A stretch of 32,482 nucleotides of DNA, taken from positions 1-32,482 of the forward strand of contig CAMVCZ010000041.1 in the NCBI GenBank assembly GCA_947166105.1, in the 5' to 3' direction. The notes beneath the pieces were generated by a model. It saw nothing but the letters and a program-made list of their open reading frames with translations. It did not search any database and was not told the origin of the DNA. The position numbers and the translations under genes were made by a program. Below, piece by piece: positions 7,741 through 15,788 of the stretch; the stretch's first letter is position 1; each line of letters starts with the position of its first letter. Source of the stretch: an uncultured Bacteroidales bacterium (lineage in GTDB: Bacteria > Bacteroidota > Bacteroidia > Bacteroidales > F082).

Positions 7741-9176
7741 CGAGAAATAAGATTAAGAAACAACCTGAATATCTGGAAGATGTACACATTGTCGACGCAG
7801 GTTCCGAGGGCATGTCGGTGGCCAAACCCGAAGGCCGCGTGGTCTTCATTCCCTTTGGCGTACCCGGCGACGTGGTCGACATTGAGGTCTACAAGCGCAA
7901 GAAGAACTTCTTTGAAGGCAAGATTTTGAATTTCAAGAAGATGTCTGAAAAACGTACCGAGCCTGTTTGCCAGCATTTCGGCTTGTGTGGTGGCTGCAAA
8001 TGGCAACACTTGGCCTACGAATGGCAGACCTATTACAAGCAAAAGCAGGTGAAAGACAATTTCGAGCGCATCGGAAAGGTTGAATATCCCGAAATCCGCC
8101 CGATTTTGGGTTGCGAGAAGCAGTTTTTCTACCGAAACAAACTGGAATACACCTTTTCCAACCGCAAATGGCTTACCGATGGTGCACCTTCAGGCACCCA
8201 CGACGAGGACGCCTGCAAGGGCTTGGGCTTCCATCTGCCCCAACTTTTCGACCGCGTGGTCGACATCGAGCAATGCCACCTGCAGGCCGACCCTTCAAAT
8301 GAGATCCGTCTGTTTGTCAGGAGGTTCACGTTGGAGCGCAAACTCCCCTACTACAACTTCCGCGCCCATGAGGGACTGCTGCGCAACCTCGTCATCCGCT
8401 GCAACTCGAAGGGTGAATTCATGGTGATTTTGGTCATCAGCGAGGAAAACAGCATCGTGCGCCACGAACTGATTCCCGCATTGGAGATGGCTTTCCCACA
8501 AATCGTTTCCCTGCTTTTGGTCATCAATCCGAAACTCAACGACATCATCAACGACCTGCCGTTTGAGTGCTTGAAAGGCGAGCCATACCTCATTGAAACG
8601 ATGGCCTCTCCCCGACCCGGATTTGACGATTTGAAGTTCCGCATTGGTCCTGTGTCGTTCTTCCAAACCAATGTGTATCAAGCAGAAAGGCTCTATCGCG
8701 CCGCTTTCGATTTGGCTGATGTGCAAGGCGACGAACTGATGTACGACCTCTATACAGGCACGGGTACCATCGCGCAATATTTCTCGCGTTTCGTGAAGAA
8801 AGTGGTTGGTATTGAGTACGTTGAGGCTGCCATTAACGATGCGAAAGTGAACACCGAAATCAATGGCATTGGCAATTGCACTTTTTATGCTGGCGACATG
8901 GCGAAAGTCTTCACCGACGACTTCATCAAGACTAATGACCACCCCGACCTCATCGTCACCGACCCGCCGCGTGCTGGCATGGCCGAAAAGGTAGTGGAAC
9001 AACTGCTGAAAATCCGCGCCAAGAAAATCGTTTATGTAAGTTGCAATCCAGCCACGCAAGCCCGTGATTTACAACTACTTGATTCGGCTTACAAAGTAAT
9101 GGCAGTGCAACCCGTCGACATGTTCCCGCACACGCAACATGTGGAGAACATCACATTATTGGAGTTGCGCGATTGA
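7737..9176 (+). CDS. rlmD: 23S rRNA (uracil-C5)-methyltransferase, RlmD/TrmA family
   Basis: 479 residues from the ATG at 7737, which overlaps the aroE stop as ATGA; a start at 7719 is possible but not needed. Domains in order: a TRAM-type OB fold (VDAGSEGMSVAKPEGRVVFIP to about residue 65); iron-sulfur cysteines 78, 84 and 87 (CQHFGLCGGC), with a later EQCHL probably giving the fourth; a central domain; and a Rossmann methyltransferase with LYTGTGTIAQYF and the nucleophile loop YVSCNPATQARDL (Cys at about 436). It makes 5-methyluridine in 23S rRNA. Whether it modifies U1939, U747 or both cannot be decided here. Its last 21 bases overlap the convergent aroC. Confidence 0.92.
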   Translation: MTRNKIKKQPEYLEDVHIVDAGSEGMSVAKPEGRVVFIPFGVPGDVVDIEVYKRKKNFFEGKILNFKKMSEKRTEPVCQHFGLCGGCKWQHLAYEWQTYYKQKQVKDNFERIGKVEYPEIRPILGCEKQFFYRNKLEYTFSNRKWLTDGAPSGTHDEDACKGLGFHLPQLFDRVVDIEQCHLQADPSNEIRLFVRRFTLERKLPYYNFRAHEGLLRNLVIRCNSKGEFMVILVISEENSIVRHELIPALEMAFPQIVSLLLVINPKLNDIINDLPFECLKGEPYLIETMASPRPGFDDLKFRIGPVSFFQTNVYQAERLYRAAFDLADVQGDELMYDLYTGTGTIAQYFSRFVKKVVGIEYVEAAINDAKVNTEINGIGNCTFYAGDMAKVFTDDFIKTNDHPDLIVTDPPRAGMAEKVVEQLLKIRAKKIVYVSCNPATQARDLQLLDSAYKVMAVQPVDMFPHTQHVENITLLELRD

Positions 9177-10115
9177 ATCCACCGTCACCAACGCGGCCAT
9201 AGCCTCCACCAACACCAAGGCACGAGGCAAGGCGCACACATCATGCCGCCCTTCAATGGCGATTTCGCAAGGCTCACCCAGTCGATTCACGGTTTGTTGA
9301 GGCTGGGCAATGCTCGGTATCGGCTTGAAAGCCAAGCGGAAAACGATGTCGTTTCCATTGGTGATGCCGCCTTGGATGCCGCCTGAATGGTTGGTCGAAG
9401 TGGTGATTTTGCCGTCCTTATTAATAAAGGTGTCGTTGGCCTCTGAGCCTTTCATCTTAGCCAATGCGAAACCATCGCCGATTTCAAAGCCTTTCACGGC
9501 GGGCAGGCTAAACATGGCATGGGCCAACTCAGCAGAGAATTTGCCAAACATTGGCTCGCCCAAACCAGCCGGAACGCCCGTAATACGACATTCCACGATT
9601 CCACCTACCGTATCTCCTTCTCTTTTGGCCTGTTCCGCATCGCCCATGCAAACCATTTTAGCATAAATCTTGATGCCCTTTTCATTCAAAATCTGTTTGG
9701 CAATGGCACCAACCACCACCATCGGCAAGGTGGTGCGTGCCGAAGCCCTACCCCCACCCCGCCAGTCGCGGAGGCCATATTTCTGTTCGTATGTGAAATC
9801 GGCGTGCGAAGGGCGATAAACATCTTTCAAGTTTTCGTAATCCTCTGGTTTGCAGTCCTCATTGCGCACAATAAAAGCAATCGGAGTGCCTAAAGTGAAA
9901 CCATCGAGCAAGCCCGAAAGCCATTCAATTCGGTCGGATTCCTTGCGTTGAGAAGCGGTAGAAGATTGCGCCGTCCTTCGTCTAAGCAACTCAGAATCAA
10001 TGAAATCGAAATCCAATTTCAATTGTGAAGGGCAGCCGTCGATGACACCACCGATGGCCGCGCCGTGCGACTCGCCGAAAGTGGTTAGCCTAAAATTGTG
10101 ACCTATCGTATTCAT
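9156..10115 (-). CDS. aroC: Chorismate synthase, unusually short
   Basis: It converts 5-enolpyruvylshikimate 3-phosphate to chorismate using reduced FMN. 319 residues against about 350-360 in the family. Signatures present: [16 protein letters not shown] near the N-terminus, [36 protein letters not shown] and [11 protein letters not shown]. The shortening is in the middle: between [12 protein letters not shown] and [10 protein letters not shown] a segment of about 30 residues, normally containing the CPDP motif, is absent. The usual Glu of the SARET motif is Thr (SARTTLP). The reading frame is uninterrupted and the other active-site motifs are intact, so a functional compact variant is likely. 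The 3' end overlaps rlmD by 21 bp; the 5' end is divergent from smpB. Confidence 0.93.
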   Translation of the reverse strand: MNTIGHNFRLTTFGESHGAAIGGVIDGCPSQLKLDFDFIDSELLRRRTAQSSTASQRKESDRIEWLSGLLDGFTLGTPIAFIVRNEDCKPEDYENLKDVYRPSHADFTYEQKYGLRDWRGGGRASARTTLPMVVVGAIAKQILNEKGIKIYAKMVCMGDAEQAKREGDTVGGIVECRITGVPAGLGEPMFGKFSAELAHAMFSLPAVKGFEIGDGFALAKMKGSEANDTFINKDGKITTSTNHSGGIQGGITNGNDIVFRLAFKPIPSIAQPQQTVNRLGEPCEIAIEGRHDVCALPRALVLVEAMAALVTVDSIAQLQ

Positions 10116-10120
10116 AGCGA

Positions 10121-10128
10121 CAAAAGTA
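10121..10128 (-). promoter_or_regulatory. -7 box for aroC, almost abutting the start codon
   Basis: TACTTTTG on the minus strand ends 5 bp before the aroC ATG at 10115. With the usual distance from box to transcription start, the mRNA would be leaderless or nearly so. No good -33 TTG at standard spacing was found. Confidence 0.5.
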
Positions 10129-10135
10129 CGGTTTT

Positions 10136-10167
10136 TTGGTCAGTTTCGCCGAAATTATTTACTTTTG
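10136..10167 (+). promoter_or_regulatory. Bacteroidota-type promoter for smpB
   Basis: TTG at 10136-10138 and TACTTTTG at 10160-10167 are 21 bp apart. The ATG at 10176 is only 8 bp past the box, so the leader is very short. The promoter lies inside the upstream part of the open frame that starts at 10098, which fixes the start at 10176. Confidence 0.7.
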
Positions 10168-10175
10168 CAGCCGCT

Positions 10176-10631
10176 ATGGACAAAAAGAACATCAACAATA
10201 TCAAGATAAAGAACAAACGCGCCTCGTTTGAATATTTCCTCGTGGAAACCCTCACGGCGGGCATCGTGTTGACCGGCACGGAAATCAAGTCCATTCGGGG
10301 AGGCAAGGCAAGTTTGGCTGATTCGTATTGCAGTTTCAAGGGTAACGAACTGTTTGTCATTGGGATGCACATCGCCGAATACGCCCAAGGCACCTACAAC
10401 AACCACGACCCGAAGCGCGACCGCAAGCTGCTCCTCAATGCCCGCGAACTGCGCAAACTGAAAAACAAAGTGCAGGAAAAAGGATTCACCATCGTGCCCG
10501 TCACCTTATTTATTAATGAAAACGGCTTGGCCAAACTCGACATTGCCCTTGCACGAGGCAAGCACTATTATGACAAGCGCGAAAGCCTGAAAACCAAGGA
10601 CTCGAAGCGGGAATTGGAACGGATGTTTTAG
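10176..10631 (+). CDS. smpB: SsrA-binding protein SmpB
   Basis: 151 residues, normal for SmpB. It binds tmRNA and delivers it to stalled ribosomes for trans-translation. Family motifs are clear: [44 protein letters not shown] at the start, then [23 protein letters not shown], and the C-terminal basic tail [22 protein letters not shown], which is the part that enters the decoding centre. The start MDKKNINN at 10176 was chosen because the promoter box is at 10160-10167. It is a single-gene unit followed by heptamer repeats and a hairpin. The tmRNA gene itself is not in this window. Confidence 0.96.
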   Translation: MDKKNINNIKIKNKRASFEYFLVETLTAGIVLTGTEIKSIRGGKASLADSYCSFKGNELFVIGMHIAEYAQGTYNNHDPKRDRKLLLNARELRKLKNKVQEKGFTIVPVTLFINENGLAKLDIALARGKHYYDKRESLKTKDSKRELERMF

Positions 10632-10662
10632 TTGAGAGTTTAGAGTTGAGAGTTGAGAGTTA
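10631..10662. repeat. AGAGTTG/AGAGTTT heptamer repeat after smpB
   Basis: Tandem 7-mers of the form GAGAGTT/TAGAGTT begin at the smpB stop codon (GTTGAGAGTTTAGAGTTGAG, continuing with further copies). The same repeat occurs after the MscS-family gene at 21970-22001. Such heptamer runs are frequent in intergenic regions of Bacteroidota; their function is not known to me. Confidence 0.75.
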
Positions 10663-10691
10663 TCAACAGGCGCAACTGCTAACTATCAACT
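10651..10691. terminator. Candidate bidirectional hairpin between smpB and the barrel gene
   Basis: AGTTGAGAGTTA (10651-10662) pairs with TAACTATCAACT (10680-10691): 12 positions with one mismatch and a 17-nt loop. It lies between two convergent genes, so a shared terminator is plausible, but there is no strong T-tract on either side. It uses part of the heptamer repeat as one arm. Confidence 0.4.
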
Positions 10692-10693
10692 GA

Positions 10694-11254
10694 TTAAAAG
10701 CAATAGCCCACTCGGATTGTGAAGGGTGAGGCGTAGGGTGTATCCATAGAGCTATTGGGTTGGAGAAGGCCCCAACTGAGGTTATAAAGCGCCAAGAAAT
10801 ACACATAGCTGCCATTTTCGGCATATTGCCGGATACCGCCGCCCACGAAGACCGTATTGTACCATTTTTGGGATACCGTTTGGCTGTTCCATCTTCTGAT
10901 GCCATACAGAATCTCGTCCTCGGCATGGAGAAACAACCCCCTATAAATCTGAATACTCGTATATGGAGCCACTCCAAAATAATGGCCATAAGAATTGCCA
11001 TTCCACCTATCGAAAAAGCAGTCCATATCGTAGATGCCACGAACTCCAATTTCCCAAGGATTGAAGATTCTGTAGCCTATCTGAGGCGCAATGGATAGTC
11101 TAAGATATCTGTTATTCAGGCCGAAACCGAAGGTTCCGCCATAGACAACTTTCCCTCCCAAATCGGGAGTTCCTTGTAATCGTTGGGCAGTTGCATGACC
11201 GAGAAAGCCAAAAATCATCATGCCAATGAAGGCAATAATCGCGAAACGTTTCAT
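10694..11254 (-). CDS. Small outer-membrane beta-barrel candidate
   Basis: 186 residues. The first 23 form a classic signal peptide (KRF, a hydrophobic stretch, then GHATAQ). The rest alternates hydrophobic and polar residues with many aromatic and Gly residues (LRLSIAPQIGYRIFNPWEIGVRGIYD; PYTSIQIYRGLFLHAEDEI) and ends in a terminal Phe (IRVGYCF), the pattern expected of an outer-membrane barrel of roughly eight strands. I do not recognise a specific family or ligand. It has a -7 box 39 bp upstream and converges with smpB. An alternative is a soluble periplasmic beta protein. Confidence 0.65.
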   Translation of the reverse strand: MKRFAIIAFIGMMIFGFLGHATAQRLQGTPDLGGKVVYGGTFGFGLNNRYLRLSIAPQIGYRIFNPWEIGVRGIYDMDCFFDRWNGNSYGHYFGVAPYTSIQIYRGLFLHAEDEILYGIRRWNSQTVSQKWYNTVFVGGGIRQYAENGSYVYFLALYNLSWGLLQPNSSMDTPYASPFTIRVGYCF

Positions 11255-11293
11255 TTTCTGTGAAATCTATAAATCAACAAAGTTTATTTTGCG

Positions 11294-11301
11294 CAAAAAT
11301 A
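11294..11301 (-). promoter_or_regulatory. -7 box for the barrel-protein gene
   Basis: TATTTTTG on the minus strand, 39 bp upstream of the ATG at 11254. Divergent from the lipoprotein promoter; no clear -33 TTG. Confidence 0.45.
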
Positions 11302-11338
11302 CAATAAAAACCGATTCCGCTCGTATCAGATAATAGTT

Positions 11339-11346
11339 TATTTTTG
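11339..11346 (+). promoter_or_regulatory. -7 box for the beta-helix lipoprotein gene
   Basis: TATTTTTG, 17 bp upstream of the ATG at 11364. No clear -33 TTG at standard spacing. Confidence 0.5.
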
Positions 11347-11363
11347 CCGTTCAAGATTTTGTT

Positions 11364-12827
11364 ATGAAAAAAACACATATCCTATTCATAATCAGTATTT
11401 TCCTATTGGCAATCACCTCTTGCAAGAAGAATGGCCAAATCAACCCCGATTCCAACCTGAAACTTGAGTTTTCGGCTGATACGGTGCTTTTCGACACGGT
11501 TTTCACCTCGTTAGGCTCGGCAACCCATGAATTGAGAATCTACAACCGCCACAGCGACGACTTGAAAATCAGTTCGATACGGCTTGTTGGAGGAGAAAGA
11601 TCGCCTTTCCGCCTCAATGTGGACGGCGAAAACAGCATTGAGATTTACGACAAAATCATCCCTGCGGAGGACAGTCTTTTCTCTTTTCTGCGCGTCACCA
11701 TCAACCCGAATGACCTCAATACGCCTTTCATCGTGGAAGACGAATTGGAATTCATTACCAACGGCAACACACAGACTATCAAGCTATTGGCATGGGGACA
11801 AAACGCCAACTACATTGTGGCCGACAAATCTGTCAACTTGGGTGGGGTCATTTACCCTTATCATATCGTCGCTGACAGCCTTGAAACCACGGTTTGGACT
11901 TCGGAACGGCCCTATGTCATTTACGGCTATGCACTCATCAACAGTTACGGCACATTGAAAATCGAAAAAGGCACGCAAATCCATTGTCACAAAGGCGGCG
12001 GCATCCTTTCGTGGAGCGATGGCCAACTCATCATCGATGGAACCGCCGAAGAGCCCGTCGTCGTCCAAGGCGACCGTTTGGAGTCCTATTACGACCACAC
12101 GCCCGGACAATGGGAGCAAATACTGATGATGGACGGTCGCGCCGGTGCCGACCACCGCATCAGCCACGCCATCATCCGCAACGGCACCATAGGACTCAAC
12201 TGCCAATCGGTGCTGAAAGCAACGGAATGTGCCTTGCGCGTCGACAACACCATCGTCGAAAACCAAAGCGGCTACGGGCTGTTTTCCATCCTCTATGCTG
12301 TTGAGGCCAAGAATTTCGTCCTCGCCAACTGCGGCTTTGCCAACTTCTGGGCTTTTGGCGGCGATTACCGCTTCGTTCACGGCACCATCGCAAACTATTG
12401 GAACGCCAACGAACACAACAGCAACGAAAACGCCGTTACTGTGACCAACCGTGCCGTCGATGCCAACGAGGAACTCTTTTACTATCCTTTCCGCATGGAA
12501 ATGGACAACTGCATCATCTACGGCAAGCAAAAAGATGAATTCAAGACCTCTTTCGGTCCGGATGCCGACTCCACCTATCTGTTCGACCATTGCCTGATCA
12601 AATCAGAGAAATACAACGGCACGATGCCTGGATTTAGCCACTGCCTCTTCAACCTCGACCCGCTTTTCCGCGACCAAATGAAGCCCGACTGCCACATCGA
12701 CAGCATCGCATCGCCCGTCATCGGCTTGGGTAATCCGCTGTTTGGCAATGAAATGCCGAGCGATTTGGACGGTGTTTCGCGCATTGGTGCTCCTGATATT
12801 GGGGCATATCAGTTCGTGGGGCTGTGA
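11364..12827 (+). CDS. Surface or periplasmic lipoprotein with right-handed beta-helix
   Basis: 487 residues. The N-terminus is a type II signal peptide with lipobox AITSC and Cys20 as the lipidated residue, followed by KK. Residues 30-150 look like an immunoglobulin-like beta domain (LEFSADTVLFDTVFTSLGSATHELRIYNRH). The remainder has short repeating strands typical of a right-handed parallel beta-helix (GTLKIEKGTQIHCHKGGGIL; HAIIRNGTIGLNCQSV) and ends DIGAYQF, a common terminal motif in this Bacteroidota family. Beta-helix proteins often bind or cleave polysaccharide, but no catalytic signature is visible, so function stays open. Its last 19 bases overlap the convergent restriction-modification gene. 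Confidence 0.8.
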   Translation: MKKTHILFIISIFLLAITSCKKNGQINPDSNLKLEFSADTVLFDTVFTSLGSATHELRIYNRHSDDLKISSIRLVGGERSPFRLNVDGENSIEIYDKIIPAEDSLFSFLRVTINPNDLNTPFIVEDELEFITNGNTQTIKLLAWGQNANYIVADKSVNLGGVIYPYHIVADSLETTVWTSERPYVIYGYALINSYGTLKIEKGTQIHCHKGGGILSWSDGQLIIDGTAEEPVVVQGDRLESYYDHTPGQWEQILMMDGRAGADHRISHAIIRNGTIGLNCQSVLKATECALRVDNTIVENQSGYGLFSILYAVEAKNFVLANCGFANFWAFGGDYRFVHGTIANYWNANEHNSNENAVTVTNRAVDANEELFYYPFRMEMDNCIIYGKQKDEFKTSFGPDADSTYLFDHCLIKSEKYNGTMPGFSHCLFNLDPLFRDQMKPDCHIDSIASPVIGLGNPLFGNEMPSDLDGVSRIGAPDIGAYQFVGL

Positions 12828-15760
12828 AGTGTCATTTCCCGATACATCTTGAACAAACGAGCAACGATTTCCGATTCTGAGGCATCCTTCGGGAAACCAT
12901 AGGCTTCGAGAACGGCGGCATCGTTGGCGCGGTGGGCACGGCGAAGTTCGATAGGCATGGTATTGTTGTCGTACAAAATGGCCAAACTGCTTTCAGAATA
13001 CAAATTACGGGCTTCAAGGATTTGTTTTGCCGTCATTTCAATCGCATCTCGCTCTTTTTCAGAAATATTCGGCCACGGGAAATTGTTATATACCACATTC
13101 CCCGAATAACGGAAATCGCTCTTCAAGCGGCCTCCAACCACTTTCAGCCAAGCCATGTGGACGGAAGAAGAAAGGATTCCGAAATGGAACAAGGTGGCAT
13201 TGAGTACAATCGAGCATGAATCGGCGGCAATTTCGTGTCCCGACATCATGCCAATCGGGATGTAAGGCCGTCTTTCGGAAGAAACTCGAGGAACGATGAG
13301 ATAAGGGGCTTCCGTTTGGGGAGAAGAGAAAAACCTGTATGGCGTTTCTGCCGATTTTCGGGTTGGTGCGGCAGTACTGTTCAACCTGAGTTCCCGTACA
13401 GCCGACAATCGTCGCATGACTTCAGGGTTTTTCGCGTAGAAATGAGGTGGCACATCCTTGAGCCACAGACAATAACGGATTTCATTATTGTTGATGAAAT
13501 CTTTTGCGCCAATGTATCTTCTGACAAAAGGTTCTATATTCGGGTCTTTCTTGATTAATCTTTCACGTTCCTCTTCCGACAGGATGAGGTTGCCCCCATC
13601 TGTAGGCTTATTTCCCATCGTCATCATTGGAACATCACAAAGCGGCTTGAGCCGACTGGCCACGGTCATATTGCCCCCTTCGGTGAGATATGGCGAAATG
13701 CTTTTCACAACAAAGGTTTTATCCTTGTCGAATATCCTTTTTTCCGTCGGTCTGTCGTCGCAACTGAAACCAATAATCACAACATGGACGTGAGCCTTGT
13801 CGGTTGCCTCGCTGTTCCAAACGAATGTCCTGTATGCGAAATCGATATGGATATTGTAACGGTCAAACAAAGGCTGCCAGAGCGCTGCCACTTGCTCTCC
13901 TTGGGTCACCGAATTTGTGGACACAAATGCGCCATGTGCATTCTTGTTCGATAGCATCAGTCCGCAACATTTGTGATACCATGCGCCCACATAATCAATG
14001 CTGTTGGACAAATTAACCTTACCAAAAACAGCGACGGCATCTTCTTTTTGCACGGCTGTCATCATGGAAGCCCCTACAAACGGCGGATTGCCCATGATAT
14101 AGTCGAACTGCACCTCGCGAATCTGTTTGGGCTTTTCCGAAAGTCGCATGTCGGGGCTATGCAATTCTATTGTCCCGTATCTCACCTCGGGTTCACTTGC
14201 GATAAACGATGTGGTTTCGGGCTGTGAATAAGGACGCAGATAAGCATGGTCGGCATGAATCGTGACAATGTCGTCAGGTTCGTCCCATTCTGACCAACTC
14301 ATCCGCAATGCGTTGCCTTCGCGGATGTTGGTGTATTTGCGCAACGGCAGCGGGTCGAGGTTGAAGCCAACGATTTCGTCGGTTTCCATCATCATTTGGC
14401 TCTCGGCAATCCAAAGCGCGGTTTGCGCCACCGCACAAGCGAAGTCGTTGATTTCGATTCCATAGAACTGATTGATACTCACCTTAATAGGGTCTGCAAT
14501 CTCGCCTATCAAACGGTTGTCGCCGAAAAGGATACGGAGGACTTCGTTTTCCAATCGGCGCAAGGACATATAGGATTCCGTGAGGAAATTGCCCGAACCG
14601 CAAGCAGGGTCGAGGAACTTGAGTTTGGCCAACTTGTTCTGGAAGGCCAAAGCCTTGTCTTTCTTGGTCTTGGCCACAGTCATGGCCTTGATTTCGGCAA
14701 ACTCGGCCTTCAAGCCATCCAAAAACAGCGGGTCGATGACCTTGTGGATGTTCTCGATCGAAGTGTAGTGCATTCCTCCGGCGCGGCGCGTTTCGGGATT
14801 CAATGTGCTTTCAAACACGGCTCCGAAGATGGTCGGCGAAATCAGGCTCCAGTCGAAGTCGTCGGAGGCGCGTTGCAGGATGAGGTCGCGGATTTCCTCG
14901 TTGATGCGCGGTATCTCGATGTCGCCCGAAAACATTCCGCCGTTCACATAAGGGAACGCTGCGAGTTTTTCGTCCATGTACGGGTCACGGTCTTCGGGCT
15001 TGATGTCCAAGACGCGGAACAACTCTATCAGCCTCATTCTGAAATCGGTAGCCGAAAACTGCGCCATGTAGTCGTGAAACATGCTCTTGCTCCCGAAAAT
15101 GCCCGCGTCCTCGGCATAGAGGCAAAACACCAAGCGCACGCAAAGTTTGTTGAGAGCCTTCTGCGATTCAAGGCTTTCGGGGTCTTTGTATTGCGCCAAA
15201 ATCTTGTCGTACAGCACACCGACAATCTCGCCCGCCTTGATGCTGACCTCCAACTCCTTCTTGATATGTGCGTTGGCATCATCGACCAAGAAAGCCAAAC
15301 GATGATATTCATTCTCCAAATCAGACAGTTGGATGATTTCGGGCGCATCGTTGGGACGCTCCATGTCGTGTATCTCGAAAGTGGTGAAATTGCAGGCCAC
15401 AATCCAGCGCGGAGCCATCGAAAGCGGCAAACCCGTGGCATAGCGGCGGGCTTGTTGGTAAGGTGTAAGTTCCGCACCGTCAGACTGTTTGGCTTTGGCC
15501 GAAAGGTCAATATGCGAGCCTTTCTGCTCAATCAACACCTTGGTTGGAGTGATATAGCCGTCAATGAAATCCGCGCCCTTCTCCTTGGTGATGGTTTTGA
15601 CGGGAATCTCGAACTGCATTGTTTTGGTCGGGTCGTCCACTCCAAAGACGTTGTGGAGCAAGTCAAGCCAAAAGCGTTGGGTTTCGCCTTTCTCGTAACC
15701 TTTGCCCATCCAATCCTTGGCGAATTGCTTGGCTGCCTGTTTCTGTATCATGTTTGACAT
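12809..15760 (-). CDS. MmeI-like single-chain restriction-modification enzyme (Type IIL/IIG)
   Basis: 983 residues from the ATG at 15760; a TTG at 15781 and an ATG at 15751 are alternatives, none with a clear ribosome-binding site. The N-terminus has a PD-(D/E)XK nuclease site, FIDGYITPTKVLIEQKG (Asp67, Glu78, Lys80). A helical linker follows, then an adenine-methyltransferase domain with motif I FLDPACGSGNFL (about 384-390) and motif IV GNPPF (558-561), then a target-recognition region. This is the MmeI layout, in which one protein both methylates one strand of an asymmetric site and cuts at a distance. All catalytic residues are present. No separate specificity or modification gene is nearby, as expected. 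The recognition site cannot be read from the sequence. It begins about 28 bp after the M23 peptidase gene. Confidence 0.85.
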   Translation of the reverse strand: MSNMIQKQAAKQFAKDWMGKGYEKGETQRFWLDLLHNVFGVDDPTKTMQFEIPVKTITKEKGADFIDGYITPTKVLIEQKGSHIDLSAKAKQSDGAELTPYQQARRYATGLPLSMAPRWIVACNFTTFEIHDMERPNDAPEIIQLSDLENEYHRLAFLVDDANAHIKKELEVSIKAGEIVGVLYDKILAQYKDPESLESQKALNKLCVRLVFCLYAEDAGIFGSKSMFHDYMAQFSATDFRMRLIELFRVLDIKPEDRDPYMDEKLAAFPYVNGGMFSGDIEIPRINEEIRDLILQRASDDFDWSLISPTIFGAVFESTLNPETRRAGGMHYTSIENIHKVIDPLFLDGLKAEFAEIKAMTVAKTKKDKALAFQNKLAKLKFLDPACGSGNFLTESYMSLRRLENEVLRILFGDNRLIGEIADPIKVSINQFYGIEINDFACAVAQTALWIAESQMMMETDEIVGFNLDPLPLRKYTNIREGNALRMSWSEWDEPDDIVTIHADHAYLRPYSQPETTSFIASEPEVRYGTIELHSPDMRLSEKPKQIREVQFDYIMGNPPFVGASMMTAVQKEDAVAVFGKVNLSNSIDYVGAWYHKCCGLMLSNKNAHGAFVSTNSVTQGEQVAALWQPLFDRYNIHIDFAYRTFVWNSEATDKAHVHVVIIGFSCDDRPTEKRIFDKDKTFVVKSISPYLTEGGNMTVASRLKPLCDVPMMTMGNKPTDGGNLILSEEERERLIKKDPNIEPFVRRYIGAKDFINNNEIRYCLWLKDVPPHFYAKNPEVMRRLSAVRELRLNSTAAPTRKSAETPYRFFSSPQTEAPYLIVPRVSSERRPYIPIGMMSGHEIAADSCSIVLNATLFHFGILSSSVHMAWLKVVGGRLKSDFRYSGNVVYNNFPWPNISEKERDAIEMTAKQILEARNLYSESSLAILYDNNTMPIELRRAHRANDAAVLEAYGFPKDASESEIVARLFKMYREMTLHSPTN

Positions 15761-15788
15761 AGCTAAATGATCTGTTTTCAACTCAAAA

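Noticed and set aside
14396..15757. 453-codon open frame on the plus strand
   Set aside because: It is antisense to the MmeI-like gene, has no family-like motifs and no promoter or ribosome-binding site.
15761..15781. TTG start for the MmeI-like gene
   Set aside because: It adds seven residues that look unlike the family and has no better ribosome-binding site than the ATG at 15760; it cannot be excluded.
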